Shown: piece after piece, positions 46,320-55,765 of the stretch
How positions within the stretch are numbered: the stretch's first letter is position 1
Layout: every line of letters begins with the position of its first letter
NCBI GenBank assembly: GCA_015272215.1
Contig: JACYMD010000127.1
Coordinates: forward strand, 35,398-99,397
DNA: 64,000 nucleotides
Source of the DNA: Rivularia sp. T60_A2020_040
GTDB taxonomy: Bacteria; Cyanobacteriota; Cyanobacteriia; Cyanobacteriales; Nostocaceae
Reading direction: 5' to 3'
Notes under the pieces: model-generated
What the model saw: the letters and a program-made list of their open reading frames with translations, nothing else
Told to the model about the DNA's origin: nothing
Databases searched by the model: none
Position numbers and translations under genes: made by a program

Positions 46320-48944
46320 TCATGTAACCTCTGCGAGGGCTTCATGTAACCCTAAAGTTAGTTCATATTCCGTTTCCCAACAATCTGAAATAAGTAGTTT
46401 TTTTCCAACAGTTAAATACTTGAATGCTTCTTGATAAGCTGTTGCTGAAATAGCACTTCTTCCAGCAATTAAGTTCATTTTTGCTAACTCGTTGCGTTCT
46501 TGCTGAACGTCGATTAATTCCAAAGCTTTATTGAACTGATTGACAATTTCAAAAATATCTTTTTCCCAAGATGTAGCAGAAGTTTTATTTAATAATAATT
46601 TGCCTAATTTTAAATGAATTTGCTGTTTTTCTGATTCGGGAATTAAGGAATAAGCAGCTTGTTGAACTCGGTCATGTATAAATTTGAATTGACTTGCCCT
46701 GCAATGACCTAAAGATATTTGATTATCGCGATTGCCATCAATAATTAATGCTGTTGTTGGGTGATCTTGATTTGATAAATCATTTTTTCTATCAATAGGT
46801 AAAATTAATCCTTCGATTACAGAATCCCACAACTCTGTTATCGTATTGTTAGGATGGGTTTCATTGATTGTCGAAAGAGTTTGTAAGTCAAATTTATTGC
46901 CGATGCAGGCAGCAAATTTAAGTATTTTTTGATTATATGTTGGTAGTCTTTTGATTTGAAGTGCTAGAAATTCTACGACATCATCTGTAAGAGCTAATTT
47001 TCTGACATCTGCAATATCGCATTCCCAATTACCAATTTCATAGTTGAATTTAATCGCTTTCTCTTTATATAAAGTCTTGAGGAATTGGTGAATAAAAAAC
47101 GGATTTCCTTTAGTTTTAGCAAATATTGCTTGGGTTAATGGAATCACACTTTTTATTTCAGATTTAAGAGTTTCCGCAATTAAAATACCTATGTCGTTTT
47201 GGTCTAAAGGTTCTAAATTTATAGAACTAATTTTTACATTGGTTTTCGCAATTTCTCCGATTGTAAAATAAAGTGGATGGGTCATAGAAACTTCGTTGTC
47301 TCTGTAAGATCCAATTAATAGTAAAGCATTTTGATTTTGATTTTGATTTTCGGGTATAAAATTAGGTATTTGAATGCCTAAATTATTCTGCTGTGTTTGT
47401 AGATTATTGACTAGATTATTCTCACTCATTAATAGCTGGATAAAGCTCAAAGAAGCCGCATCTGCCCATTGTAAATCATCTAAAAATATAACTAAAGGAT
47501 GTTTTCTAATTGCAAAAACTTGAATGAATTTATGAAATAAGAAATTTAACCTATTTTGAGCCGCAATACCAGATAATTCTGCGGCTTTGGGCTGCGTTCC
47601 AATAATCAATTCTAATGCGGGTATTAACTTAATTATTACTTGGGCTTGCTCGCCTAAAGCAGAGAGAATCGCCGCTTTCCATTGTTTAATTTGAGTATCG
47701 TTTTCACTTAATAATTGTTCGATTAAATTATTTAAAGCTTGTATCCACCCTAAAAAGGGAATATCCTGTTGTAATTGATTAAATTTGCCTTGAATAAAGT
47801 AACCTTTTTCTCTAATAACTGGTTGGTAAATTTCATTTACCACGGCGGTTTTACCCATTCCGGAATCACCTTTTACCAAAACCATCTCTACACCTTTAAT
47901 TACTTCTGATTTTTCTAGATAATGTTGGGAATGATTAATCACTCTATCGAATGCAGCAAGTAATTCTTGGACTTCTACTTCTCGACCATAAAGTTTTTCA
48001 GGGATGATAAAATGGTCGGAAATATCTTTTGTTGCTAACTCAAAAGTTTCTATAGTTTTACTATTTTGTTTATTATTTTGTAAATTATTCAAGCATAATT
48101 CTAAATCGTGTTTTAATCCCAAGGCACTTTGATAACGGTCTTCGGCATTTTTTGCCATCAATTTACAAATAATATTAGATATAATCTCAGAAGCTTTACA
48201 GCTAATAATTTTTTCAATTGGTGGCTGTTTAGAAATATGAGAATAAATCAAATCTAAGGGATTTTGATGATTGAAAGGTAACTCTCCGGTTAGCAATTCA
48301 AAATAAGTTACACCAAGAGAATAATAATCACTACGATAGTCAATACCCCGGTTCATTCTGCCAGTTTGTTCCGGGGAAATATAAGCTAGCGTCCCTTCTA
48401 TAATCTCAGGATTCGTAAGAAATTGAATTTCTTTAGGTAAAATAGAAGCAATACTAAAATCAGTTATTTTTACTTGTTTAGTAATAGGATTAATTAAAAT
48501 ATTGTCCGGTTTAATATCTTTATGAATTATATGATGATGATGTAATTGCTCAAGAGTCGATGCTATTTTGATGGCTATATCGAGAAAATAATTGAGAAAA
48601 TCAGGAGTTTGACGTATTTTTTGATAATTCCAACTATCCATTTCATCCGCAAGGGAGATTCCACCAAAGTCTTCCATTACAAAAGCATAGCTTGTGCCAT
48701 ATTTTTCTAAACTGTAGGATTTGATAATACCGGGTACATCTAAATTTTGAGTGATAAAATACTGATGTCGGAACTGGATGATTTGTTGGGAAGTGGGATG
48801 TTCAATTCCCATCAGTTTAATAATCACAGGTTTTTGGTCTTTTCCTCTGATTCCCCTGTAAACAATAGTTTGACTGCTTGAGTAAATTTTCTCAATGATG
48901 CTATAGCCACAAATTACGGGAAATATATCTGATGATAAAACCAT
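46320..48944 (-). CDS. N-terminal half of split hybrid kinase: Ser/Thr kinase plus AAA ATPase
   Basis: 874 residues. Ser/Thr kinase domain (about 8-275) with Lys in VIIKLMG, HKDIKPDNILINP, DFSIA in place of DFG, and SPEQTGRMNRGIDYRSDYYSLG. An AAA/STAND-type ATPase follows (about 315-660) with Walker A KGDSGMGKTAVV and Walker B VIFLDDLQW. The helical part breaks off at LHEALAEVT before a TGA stop. Intact homologues of about 1800 residues continue for roughly 165 residues before rejoining the sequence that follows the stop (estimate from memory), so an internal deletion with a new stop at the joint is likely. Related genes regulate differentiation and stress in filamentous cyanobacteria. Confidence 0.82.
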   Translation of the reverse strand: MVLSSDIFPVICGYSIIEKIYSSSQTIVYRGIRGKDQKPVIIKLMGIEHPTSQQIIQFRHQYFITQNLDVPGIIKSYSLEKYGTSYAFVMEDFGGISLADEMDSWNYQKIRQTPDFLNYFLDIAIKIASTLEQLHHHHIIHKDIKPDNILINPITKQVKITDFSIASILPKEIQFLTNPEIIEGTLAYISPEQTGRMNRGIDYRSDYYSLGVTYFELLTGELPFNHQNPLDLIYSHISKQPPIEKIISCKASEIISNIICKLMAKNAEDRYQSALGLKHDLELCLNNLQNNKQNSKTIETFELATKDISDHFIIPEKLYGREVEVQELLAAFDRVINHSQHYLEKSEVIKGVEMVLVKGDSGMGKTAVVNEIYQPVIREKGYFIQGKFNQLQQDIPFLGWIQALNNLIEQLLSENDTQIKQWKAAILSALGEQAQVIIKLIPALELIIGTQPKAAELSGIAAQNRLNFLFHKFIQVFAIRKHPLVIFLDDLQWADAASLSFIQLLMSENNLVNNLQTQQNNLGIQIPNFIPENQNQNQNALLLIGSYRDNEVSMTHPLYFTIGEIAKTNVKISSINLEPLDQNDIGILIAETLKSEIKSVIPLTQAIFAKTKGNPFFIHQFLKTLYKEKAIKFNYEIGNWECDIADVRKLALTDDVVEFLALQIKRLPTYNQKILKFAACIGNKFDLQTLSTINETHPNNTITELWDSVIEGLILPIDRKNDLSNQDHPTTALIIDGNRDNQISLGHCRASQFKFIHDRVQQAAYSLIPESEKQQIHLKLGKLLLNKTSATSWEKDIFEIVNQFNKALELIDVQQERNELAKMNLIAGRSAISATAYQEAFKYLTVGKKLLISDCWETEYELTLGLHEALAEVT

Positions 48945-49104
48945 TTTTTGCCGTTTTTTTGGATTTAAAGTACATTCTTAACCCTATTGTTCCCATCAAG
49001 TTAGTTGCATCATCATCACTTCATATAAAAAAACATTAAAATATCTTATTTGTGTAACAAAAATATTTATTAAGTACTATTACTTATTATTTTTTGGCAA
49101 AATA

Positions 49105-49127
49105 AAAAAGCCCGTTTAACCAGGCTC
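49105..49127 (-). terminator. Terminator of the response regulator gene
   Basis: Minus strand: AGCCTG-GTTAAA-CGGGCT stem followed by TTTTTTATTTTG, 35 bp after the response regulator stop codon and before the kinase gene. Confidence 0.8.
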
Positions 49128-49161
49128 AGAATTGAACATAGATTTTAGGTTTAAGCTGTTG

Positions 49162-49755
49162 TTATTTGATTTTTTGTTTGATATAAGCGACTACTTGAGT
49201 TAATTGTTTTTTCAAACTGTCTATTTCTGCTTGCATTTTTGCCATTTGTTCGTGTATATGTATTTCAGCCTCGGAATTAGAATATTCAGCAGATGTCGTT
49301 CCATTAGTTCCGTTACTTAGACTAGTTCCATTCGATACATTCGTATTTGCAGCAGCAGCGACGGGTTGCATTCGAGGTTGCTTTGCTTTAGCCATTGCTG
49401 CTTTAATTGAACTAATTAGCTGTTTTTGGTCAAAAGGCTTGTTGAGAAATTCAAAATGCTCAAACGGTTCAGAGATTTTTTCTGTAACTTCCTCCTTACG
49501 TCCTGACATTACAACTAAAGGGGTTTTTCTTAAATCTGGTTGTGACTGAATTTCTTGATAAACTTCCCATCCGCTCATTTTTGGTAATAGGAAATCCAGC
49601 ATAATCAAACTAAATTTTTCCTTACGGATTAATTTAAGTCCCTCTAAACCGTCTTTTGCTTCTAGTACCTGAAAGTTCCCCGGAGGTAGCATTTCTCGTA
49701 CTTTTACCCTGACTACTGTAGTGTCATCAATAACTAAAATTTTATTATTTGCCAC
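49162..49755 (-). CDS. Response regulator with receiver domain and C-terminal coiled coil
   Basis: 197 residues from a GTG at 49755; an in-frame ATG at 49812 would add 19 residues that do not fit the receiver fold. Receiver domain (about 1-122): acidic pair in ILVIDDT, phospho-acceptor Asp in LIMLDFLLPKMSGW, Thr/Ser in VVMSGR and Lys in FLNKPFD. A Thr/Asn/Ser-rich linker (about 130-165) leads to a coiled coil (about 168-197, MQAEIDSLKKQLTQVVAYIK). There is no DNA-binding domain, so it should act by protein contact. It lies upstream of the split hybrid kinase on the same strand but is separated from it by a terminator. Confidence 0.87.
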   Translation of the reverse strand: MANNKILVIDDTTVVRVKVREMLPPGNFQVLEAKDGLEGLKLIRKEKFSLIMLDFLLPKMSGWEVYQEIQSQPDLRKTPLVVMSGRKEEVTEKISEPFEHFEFLNKPFDQKQLISSIKAAMAKAKQPRMQPVAAAANTNVSNGTSLSNGTNGTTSAEYSNSEAEIHIHEQMAKMQAEIDSLKKQLTQVVAYIKQKIK

Positions 49756-49812
49756 AATGATTCGCTCTAAAAGATAATTTAGGTTTAAATAGCGTTTTCG
49801 CTGAGAACACAT

Positions 49813-50145
49813 ACTAGAGTTCTCCCACTATATCCAAAATATATATTGATTGGGGGAGAGTATTTTCCGCGAAAATAGCAATTATATAGGTGTTATATCA
49901 AACATGACAATCTGGTTATTACTGGTTTAATTTATAGATTTCTTCAAAGTCTATTTTTGATTGTTGATCGGGGCTCGGAAATCAATGGAGGATATTACTG
50001 CCTTGCCGCCTTAAAATTAGCCTTCTCTATGAAATCTCTTTCCTTTGTGTTCTCTGCGTCTCTGCGGTTTTTTTTTCGGTAATCTTTCAGCGAAAAAGGA
50101 ACTTCACAATATAATGCTCTAACTATTAACTCCCATTAATTAAAA
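49813..50145. repeat. Divergent spacer with CTCTGCGTCTCTGCGG repeat
   Basis: 50043-50077 carries CTTTGTGTTCTCTGCG-TCTCTGCGG and a T-run, the inverted form of the tract at 12486 and a near copy of 57559-57592. The rest is AT-rich promoter region for lipA and the response regulator. Confidence 0.6.
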
Positions 50146-51030
50146 ATGTTGTCTATGACTTCCTCAAAAGCTTCTGTTAGATCGGAAATTACGGCAATGC
50201 CAACTTGGTTACGTCGCCCTATTGGTAAAGCCAGCGAAATCTCCACGGTTCAACAGATTGTTAAACAGCGGCAAATTCACACAATTTGTGAAGAAGGACG
50301 TTGCCCGAATCGAGGAGAGTGCTATTCTCAAAAAACTGCCAGCTTCCTGCTAATGGGTCCCGTTTGTACCAGGTCATGTGCGTTTTGTCAAGTAGATAAA
50401 GGTCATGCACCAATGGCTTTAGATGCCGAAGAGCCATTAAAAGTAGCGAAAGCGGTACAGCTTTTAGGATTACGCTATGTAGTCTTAACTTCCGTCGCTC
50501 GCGACGATTTATCTGATGGAGGTGCGAGTTGGTTTGTCAAAACAATGGAGAATATTCGTCAACTCAATGGGGAAACTCAAATTGAGGTACTCACACCAGA
50601 TTTTTACGGACAAACGCAGCCGATTAAAATAATTGTCGATGCAAAACCAGCTTGCTATAACCATAATATCGAGACAGTGCGACGCTTACAAGGTCCCGTG
50701 CGCCGAGGAGCAAAATACGATCGCTCCTTACGAGTATTACAAATAGTTAAACAAATTGACTCTACCATCCCGACTAAATCTGGTTTAATGGTGGGACACG
50801 GTGAAACTGTTGAAGAAATCATCGAGACGATGAAAGATTTGCGTAATGTGAAGTGCGATCGCCTGACAATCGGTCAATATATGCGACCATCCTTAGAGCA
50901 TTTACCCGTGCAAAAATATTGGACACCACAAGAGTTTGAGGAATTGGGTACAATAGCGCGTCAGTTAGGATTTTCTCATGTCCGCTCCGGTCCTTTAGTT
51001 CGTAGTTCTTACCATGCGGCTGTCGAATAG
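50146..51030 (+). CDS. lipA: Lipoyl synthase
   Basis: 294 residues. Radical SAM enzyme inserting two sulfurs into octanoyl groups on lipoyl domains of pyruvate dehydrogenase and glycine cleavage proteins. The auxiliary cluster motif is [12 protein letters not shown] (C-x4-C-x5-C), the radical SAM motif is CTRSCAFC, and the C-terminal cluster-ligating Ser motif is [10 protein letters not shown] at 50146; an ATG three codons later is equally possible. Cyanobacteria often have two lipA copies, and this one is followed 145 bp later by psaX. Confidence 0.96.
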   Translation: MLSMTSSKASVRSEITAMPTWLRRPIGKASEISTVQQIVKQRQIHTICEEGRCPNRGECYSQKTASFLLMGPVCTRSCAFCQVDKGHAPMALDAEEPLKVAKAVQLLGLRYVVLTSVARDDLSDGGASWFVKTMENIRQLNGETQIEVLTPDFYGQTQPIKIIVDAKPACYNHNIETVRRLQGPVRRGAKYDRSLRVLQIVKQIDSTIPTKSGLMVGHGETVEEIIETMKDLRNVKCDRLTIGQYMRPSLEHLPVQKYWTPQEFEELGTIARQLGFSHVRSGPLVRSSYHAAVE

Positions 51031-51175
51031 TCAACTATCTATAGTATTTATTTTCATCAAAAATTAGAGTGTTGAGAACTTTTGAGTATTTTATGAAAAT
51101 CTTTCTAACGAATTTGGCGAAAAACGACATCTTTTTGGTATTTGTTGAGAAGTCCTTAAATTTAGGAGAACGATT

Positions 51176-51310
51176 ATGGCTAAAGTTGGTGTAGATGTTG
51201 CTCAAACGAATGCTAAAGCACCTTTCCCTTTCCGCACGATAATTAGCGTCATTCTGCTGGCTGGTAACGTCTTGGTAGCAGCAATTTACTTTCACGTGAT
51301 TAATCCGTAA
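51176..51310 (+). CDS. psaX: Photosystem I subunit PsaX
   Basis: 44 residues, a single-helix peripheral subunit of photosystem I found in some cyanobacteria. The sequence MAKVGVDVAQTNAKAPF then FRTIISVILLAGNVLVAA and the end IYFHVINP match PsaX: a short polar stromal N-terminus, FR before the helix and YFHxI at its end. The ribosome-binding site TAGGAG lies 7 bases before the ATG. A strong terminator follows 33 bp after the stop codon. The gene is too short for routine ORF calling. Confidence 0.9.
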   Translation: MAKVGVDVAQTNAKAPFPFRTIISVILLAGNVLVAAIYFHVINP

Positions 51311-51343
51311 TTTCCTTTACATTTAAACTTCAAAAAAACCTGT

Positions 51344-51375
51344 AAAGACGTAGCAATGCTACGTCTTTATTCTTT
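51344..51375 (+). terminator. Terminator of psaX
   Basis: AAAGACGTAGC-AAT-GCTACGTCTTT, an 11-bp perfect stem, followed by ATTCTTTAT. The stem is of the AGACGTAGCAATGCTACGTCT type repeated in many cyanobacterial spacers. Confidence 0.85.
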
Positions 51376-51401
51376 ATAAATGCTTATCAGAACAAAAAAA
51401 T

Positions 51402-51908
51402 TCACCACCACTTCAATTGTAAATAACCGCGTTCCGATAAAGCCATTTCTTTCTCACTCAGCCATTCTACAGATTTATAAGTGCCAAAAACATGGTCCCA
51501 CCAATCCACAGCTAAACCAAAGTTATGTTCCCACATTCCATATTTATGATGTACGTAATGTACTGGCATTTTCATCCAGAAACATTTAGTGGGGTTTTCA
51601 TGCTGCAATTGATGAGCGTATGCGGAAAATGCTGCATAAGTTAAACTACCGAGCAACCAACCCAAACCAGCATCCCAGGAATAGAGAAACATTAACAGCA
51701 TGGCTACCGAAGCACCAACTGTGTAATCACGAAATTCCCAGATTACTCCTTGTGCTTCGTTACGACGATGATGGTCACGGTGACGTTCACCAATTTTACG
51801 GTTGACGTGCATCAGACGATGCAGCCAATATTCTACTAAACTCGCAAGTACGAAGGCAATGATCAAACAAATTATTGCTCTAGAAGCACTTAATAATACA
51901 GGATTCAT
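51402..51908 (-). CDS. Fatty acid hydroxylase/sterol desaturase family protein
   Basis: 168 residues, integral membrane di-iron enzyme with four hydrophobic segments. The His clusters are HRLMH, HRDHHRR, HQLQH and HYVHHKYGMWEHNFG, which supply the eight or more ligands of the family. It is short, close to the beta-carotene hydroxylase/short FA hydroxylase group. It lies 120 bp downstream of the SDR and GNAT genes on the same strand, so it may hydroxylate the acyl chain of the lipid that they make (inference). Confidence 0.88.
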   Translation of the reverse strand: MNPVLLSASRAIICLIIAFVLASLVEYWLHRLMHVNRKIGERHRDHHRRNEAQGVIWEFRDYTVGASVAMLLMFLYSWDAGLGWLLGSLTYAAFSAYAHQLQHENPTKCFWMKMPVHYVHHKYGMWEHNFGLAVDWWDHVFGTYKSVEWLSEKEMALSERGYLQLKWW

Positions 51909-52030
51909 ATAAGATTGTGAAGGAATAAATCAACTAATATTTGTCTCGTAGTTCATCTTAACAATTTCTCAGGATGATAATTGCGTTTCACATCACTGAT
52001 GATCCAGAGGTGATACTATCAACATTATTT

Positions 52031-53002
52031 CTAGATTTGGGATTGTAACTCTGTAGCAATTTCTTGTAATATTTGGGATACCGAACGGGGTTGCCAACCT
52101 AATTTTTCACGGGCTTTGCTGGCATCAACTCGCACGCAGCGGTCATATAAATAATGTACTCGTTCTTTGCCTATGGGTGGATTCCACGATAATATTTTAC
52201 CTATGGGGTCAAGAATATTACCGATTACTCTAACTATGGGTTGGGGAACTTCCGCAGGTGTGGAAATACCTGTTTGTTTGCTGATAATTTCAAACATTTC
52301 GCGGGAGGGAACTTCACCAGCAGATATTATATAATGTTCTCCTCCTTCACCTTTTTCTGCTGCCAATATCATGGCGTTTACCAAGTCATCTACATGAACT
52401 ACCCCAGTAATGCGATCGCCACCTACCCAAAATTTTAATTTACCTTGCAAAAATAGTTTAAATACGGGACCGAAATGAGGGTCATCTGCACCTAGTATAC
52501 CGGATGGCATGACGCTGACTACGGGTAAACCAGTTACGGCATAGTTATCAACTAGCTGCTGTGCTTTGTATTTGGTACTATCATAAGCTGAGGAAAAGTG
52601 TTCTTGAGTTCTTTCAAAGGTTTCATCTATTACTTCGCCTTTGGTGTCGCCGTAAATACCTATAGTGCTGCAATATACCATTTTCGAGATTTCCATCTCT
52701 TTGGCAACTTCTAAAACGGCTTGGGTTCCTTCCACATTTACCCGTTGCATTTGCGCTGCATCGACTAAACCCAGTTCGACGAAAGCTGCTGTATGAAACA
52801 CGGTATCAACGTCTTTCATGGCTTGACGCAGAGCATTGCGGTCAGTAATATCTCCTATAACTAGTTGTATTTCTGTATTTTTTAATCTTGTTAAATTGCT
52901 CGATTTGCGTACCAACCCCACTACTGAGTCGCCGCGCTGCTGTAGCGCTTTTACCAAGTGCGAACCCGTAAAACCATTGGCACCTGTTACTAAAGCTTTC
53001 AT
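52031..53002 (-). CDS. NAD(P)-dependent epimerase/dehydratase (extended SDR), CerR-like candidate
   Basis: 323 residues. Nucleotide-binding motif TGANGFTGSHL (about 6-16), catalytic Ser in YCSTIGIYG, YDSTK (Tyr and Lys of the active site) near residue 140. The C-terminal substrate domain ends REKLGWQPRSVSQILQ. It looks like the HpnA/dihydroflavonol reductase-type group. It overlaps the upstream GNAT gene by 4 bp (ATGA), a sign of translational coupling. In Caulobacter an SDR of this kind (CerR) works with a GNAT-fold ceramide synthase, so a 3-keto-ceramide reductase role is possible. Other sugar or keto substrates remain open. Confidence 0.85.
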   Translation of the reverse strand: MKALVTGANGFTGSHLVKALQQRGDSVVGLVRKSSNLTRLKNTEIQLVIGDITDRNALRQAMKDVDTVFHTAAFVELGLVDAAQMQRVNVEGTQAVLEVAKEMEISKMVYCSTIGIYGDTKGEVIDETFERTQEHFSSAYDSTKYKAQQLVDNYAVTGLPVVSVMPSGILGADDPHFGPVFKLFLQGKLKFWVGGDRITGVVHVDDLVNAMILAAEKGEGGEHYIISAGEVPSREMFEIISKQTGISTPAEVPQPIVRVIGNILDPIGKILSWNPPIGKERVHYLYDRCVRVDASKAREKLGWQPRSVSQILQEIATELQSQI

Positions 53003-54144
53003 AATGTTTTCTCGTAAATTCGGTAAGTCTTGTAAATCTTGCCACCTGCGGCTTCAATTAATTTTCGGGAAGGTGAATTATCTTCCCAAACTGTGGAAAG
53101 TTCTGCTCTTTTATAAGGTTTACCTTTTTTAATTCCTCCTTGCATTCCCAAATAAATTAAACCTAAAGGAACCATTTTACGGCGATATTCTGGTAAACTA
53201 CAAATCACAATTACTCTTCCTTGGTCAATTTGCCGACGATACCAAAGAAATTTCAGGATTCCCAACCAATTTAGTTTACCGTTAACGTGTTTCAACGCAA
53301 TATTATAATCGGGTAAACCCATCCAAAAACCGACCATTTTACCGTTATCTTCAGCAACGGGAAATACATCTTGATCTACTAATGATTGTAATTCTTTGGC
53401 TTCGTCGAGAAATTCTTCTTCGCTACGAGGAGTTGAACTATAGTTATTTGCAAAGGTTGTATTAAACAATTGATAAAGACTGCGACAATCTTGTTCAAAA
53501 CCTTCTCCTTTGGTGCGGAGGGGACGAAAATTAATTCCAGATTTACAAGCAATGTTGTAACCTTTTTCAAATTTGGGATCTAAAATCAGATCCAAAGGAA
53601 AATCATAAGCATAAGCGTCATTACCTTTATCATAACCAGCCTTTTCCATAAATTCTGGATAATAAGGCGGATTATAAGGTGTCATCATCATTGGTGGAGA
53701 ATCAAAACTATCTACTAAAAACAAACAACTATTATGAGTAGATAAATTAATTGGTCCTCTAACAACACTCATACCGCGATCGCGCAACCATTGACAAGCA
53801 GTTTCTAATAAACTGTTAGCAACGTCAAAGTCTTCTATACATTCAAAATAACCAAAAATTCCGATATTTTTGGCTTCGCTTTCTATTAATCGCCGATTTA
53901 CAGCCGCGACAATTCTTCCTAAAGGTTGACCATTTGGTTGCGAAACAGCGATAAACTGCTGAAATTCGCCGTATTCCAAGAAAGGGTTATTTTCTGATTT
54001 TAATTGTTTGGCTACACTACTGCGAATGGGTGGAACCCAATTGGGATAATTTTTATATACATTAAAAGGCACATCAAGAAACATTTCTCGTTGTGCATCA
54101 GTAGTTACAGCGGATACCCGAAAATTTTGGGTTTGAGTTGCCAT
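52999..54144 (-). CDS. Large GNAT-fold N-acyltransferase (YghO/bCerS-like candidate)
   Basis: 381 residues. Characteristic blocks: NVYKNYPNWVPPIRSSV (about 29-45), NNPFLEYGEFQQF, QPLGRIVAAVNRRL, IGIFGYFECIEDF, MSVVRGPINLSTHNSCLFLV, SPPMMMTPYNPPYYPEFMEKAGY. These fit a family of two-GNAT-domain proteins to which, as I remember, E. coli YghO and the Caulobacter ceramide synthase bCerS belong. No signal peptide. The acyl-CoA loop region is the GPINLST part. The stop overlaps the SDR start. Substrate unproven. Confidence 0.72.
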   Translation of the reverse strand: MATQTQNFRVSAVTTDAQREMFLDVPFNVYKNYPNWVPPIRSSVAKQLKSENNPFLEYGEFQQFIAVSQPNGQPLGRIVAAVNRRLIESEAKNIGIFGYFECIEDFDVANSLLETACQWLRDRGMSVVRGPINLSTHNSCLFLVDSFDSPPMMMTPYNPPYYPEFMEKAGYDKGNDAYAYDFPLDLILDPKFEKGYNIACKSGINFRPLRTKGEGFEQDCRSLYQLFNTTFANNYSSTPRSEEEFLDEAKELQSLVDQDVFPVAEDNGKMVGFWMGLPDYNIALKHVNGKLNWLGILKFLWYRRQIDQGRVIVICSLPEYRRKMVPLGLIYLGMQGGIKKGKPYKRAELSTVWEDNSPSRKLIEAAGGKIYKTYRIYEKTL

Positions 54145-54265
54145 ATTCAGTAGTAAAACTTAGTTTTAATTAATTTTGTCTAACTACTTACTTACAGTCT
54201 AATTATTAATTATGGGATTTTTATTGGGTTAATTTAATTATTTATTTGTAGTTAAGAATACGCTT

Positions 54266-54382
54266 TTTAGGGAAGAGGGAAGAGGGAGTAGGGAAGAGGG
54301 GGTAGGGAAATGGAGGGATGGGGAGAAATAAACATCAACCAACAACTGTCAACTGTCAACTGTCAACTGTCAACTGTCAACC
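54266..54382. repeat. GGGAAGA and GTCAACT heptamer arrays
   Basis: 54270-54306 carries GGGAAGA/GGGAGTA heptamers and 54340-54379 carries five copies of AACTGTC. They fill the divergent spacer between the GNAT gene and the lipoprotein gene. Confidence 0.75.
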
Positions 54383-54433
54383 TACTGATATTCTGCGCTA
54401 GGTTAATAGTTGAAGTGTTATTGAGAATTTACC

Positions 54434-55765
54434 GTGCTGCACTGCAAATATCCAGGTGTACTTTTAAGTTTTACTGTATTACTTTCAACTTTAACAGCCT
54501 GTGCAAATACTCCGTTTGCCAAAAATATCGAGCAATCCTTACAAGCTGACTCTAGATTGAAAGAGAACCCAGCTATTTTTGGTGCTAAGCAGGTAAATGA
54601 TACTCAAAAGCAACCGAAAAAAAGTTTACCAGCCGATTTTCCCCAAGATATTCCCATATATCCGAATGCTGAATTACAGTCAGTTACCCAAACTAACGAT
54701 AATACAGGAAAATTCTCGGCTCGCTGGCTTAGTTCCAATCCCAGTAATTTTATCGTTGATTTTTATCGTAAAGAATTGCGCTCAAATCAGTGGGAAGTTA
54801 CCCAACAACCCGAAGATGGACAACAAGGTGAATTTACAGCACAGCGTAATAATTCAGAGGTGAAAATTTCTGTTGAACCAAAAACTGTTGCGAACACACA
54901 ACCAAATCAACCGCAAACAACTACCGAATTAATCATTGAGTACTCACCTAGTACCAGTACTTCCCAAACTACCCCAACTGCAAATCCTGCGATTACAAAT
55001 AATCCCGATTTTATCGGTCCAATACAACCCGGAGATACAATTAGTCAATCGGAACTTCCTCAAACTGTAATTGAGTCGCAACAGTTTGACGATTTGAACA
55101 AAGCACCCCAAGAATTACAACCATATATCCAGGATTTAGCAGCATTGGGTGTGTTATCGCTTCCAGTTAATGCAGCAAAAAGTAATACTACTACAAACGA
55201 GTTTCAACCCAATACAAATATTACCCGTCGGCAATATGCACGCTGGTTAGTTACTGCAAATAACGCGATGTATAGTAACTCGCCTTCTAAGCAAATTCGC
55301 TTAGCTAATGGAGGCAATAAAAGTACTTTTAGCGACGTTTCTACAACAGACCCAGATTTTGCGGCAATTCAAGGATTAGCCGAAGCTGGATTGATTCCGA
55401 GTGCTTTATCAGGTGATTCTACACAAGTATTATTTCGTCCTGATGCACCATTAACCCGCGAACAATTACTTTTGTGGAAAGTTCCTCTTGATAGTCGTCA
55501 AGGTTTACCTAATGCTTCCTTAGATGCAGTCAAAGAAACTTGGGGTTTTCAAGATGCAGCAAAAATTGACCCCAAAGCCCTGCGAGCAGTTTTAGCAGAT
55601 TACCAAAACGGTGAACAATCAAATATTCGTCGGGTATTTGGTTATACAACCTTATTTCAACCGAAGAAAGCTGTAAGTCGTGCTGAAGCTGCTGCGGCTT
55701 TATGGTATTTCGGTTCAGAAAATGAAGGAGTATCCGCAAAAGAGGCTTTGAAGTTAAAGCAGTAG
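54434..55765 (+). CDS. Lipoprotein with SLH-like repeats
   Basis: 443 residues. A signal peptide with lipobox LSTLTAC (Cys about 23) implies membrane anchoring. A DUF-type domain (about 65-175, FPQDIPIYPNAELQSVTQ, FYRKELRSNQWEV) and a Thr/Pro/Asn-rich linker follow. The C-terminal half has three SLH-like repeats (PYIQDLAALGVLSL, TDPDFAAIQGLAEAGLIP, FGYTTLFQPKKAVSRAEAAAALW) with R-x-Q/E-x2 start motifs (ITRRQYARWL, LTREQLLLW). It may contact peptidoglycan or a secondary polymer. GTG start at 54434. Confidence 0.85.
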   Translation: MLHCKYPGVLLSFTVLLSTLTACANTPFAKNIEQSLQADSRLKENPAIFGAKQVNDTQKQPKKSLPADFPQDIPIYPNAELQSVTQTNDNTGKFSARWLSSNPSNFIVDFYRKELRSNQWEVTQQPEDGQQGEFTAQRNNSEVKISVEPKTVANTQPNQPQTTTELIIEYSPSTSTSQTTPTANPAITNNPDFIGPIQPGDTISQSELPQTVIESQQFDDLNKAPQELQPYIQDLAALGVLSLPVNAAKSNTTTNEFQPNTNITRRQYARWLVTANNAMYSNSPSKQIRLANGGNKSTFSDVSTTDPDFAAIQGLAEAGLIPSALSGDSTQVLFRPDAPLTREQLLLWKVPLDSRQGLPNASLDAVKETWGFQDAAKIDPKALRAVLADYQNGEQSNIRRVFGYTTLFQPKKAVSRAEAAAALWYFGSENEGVSAKEALKLKQ

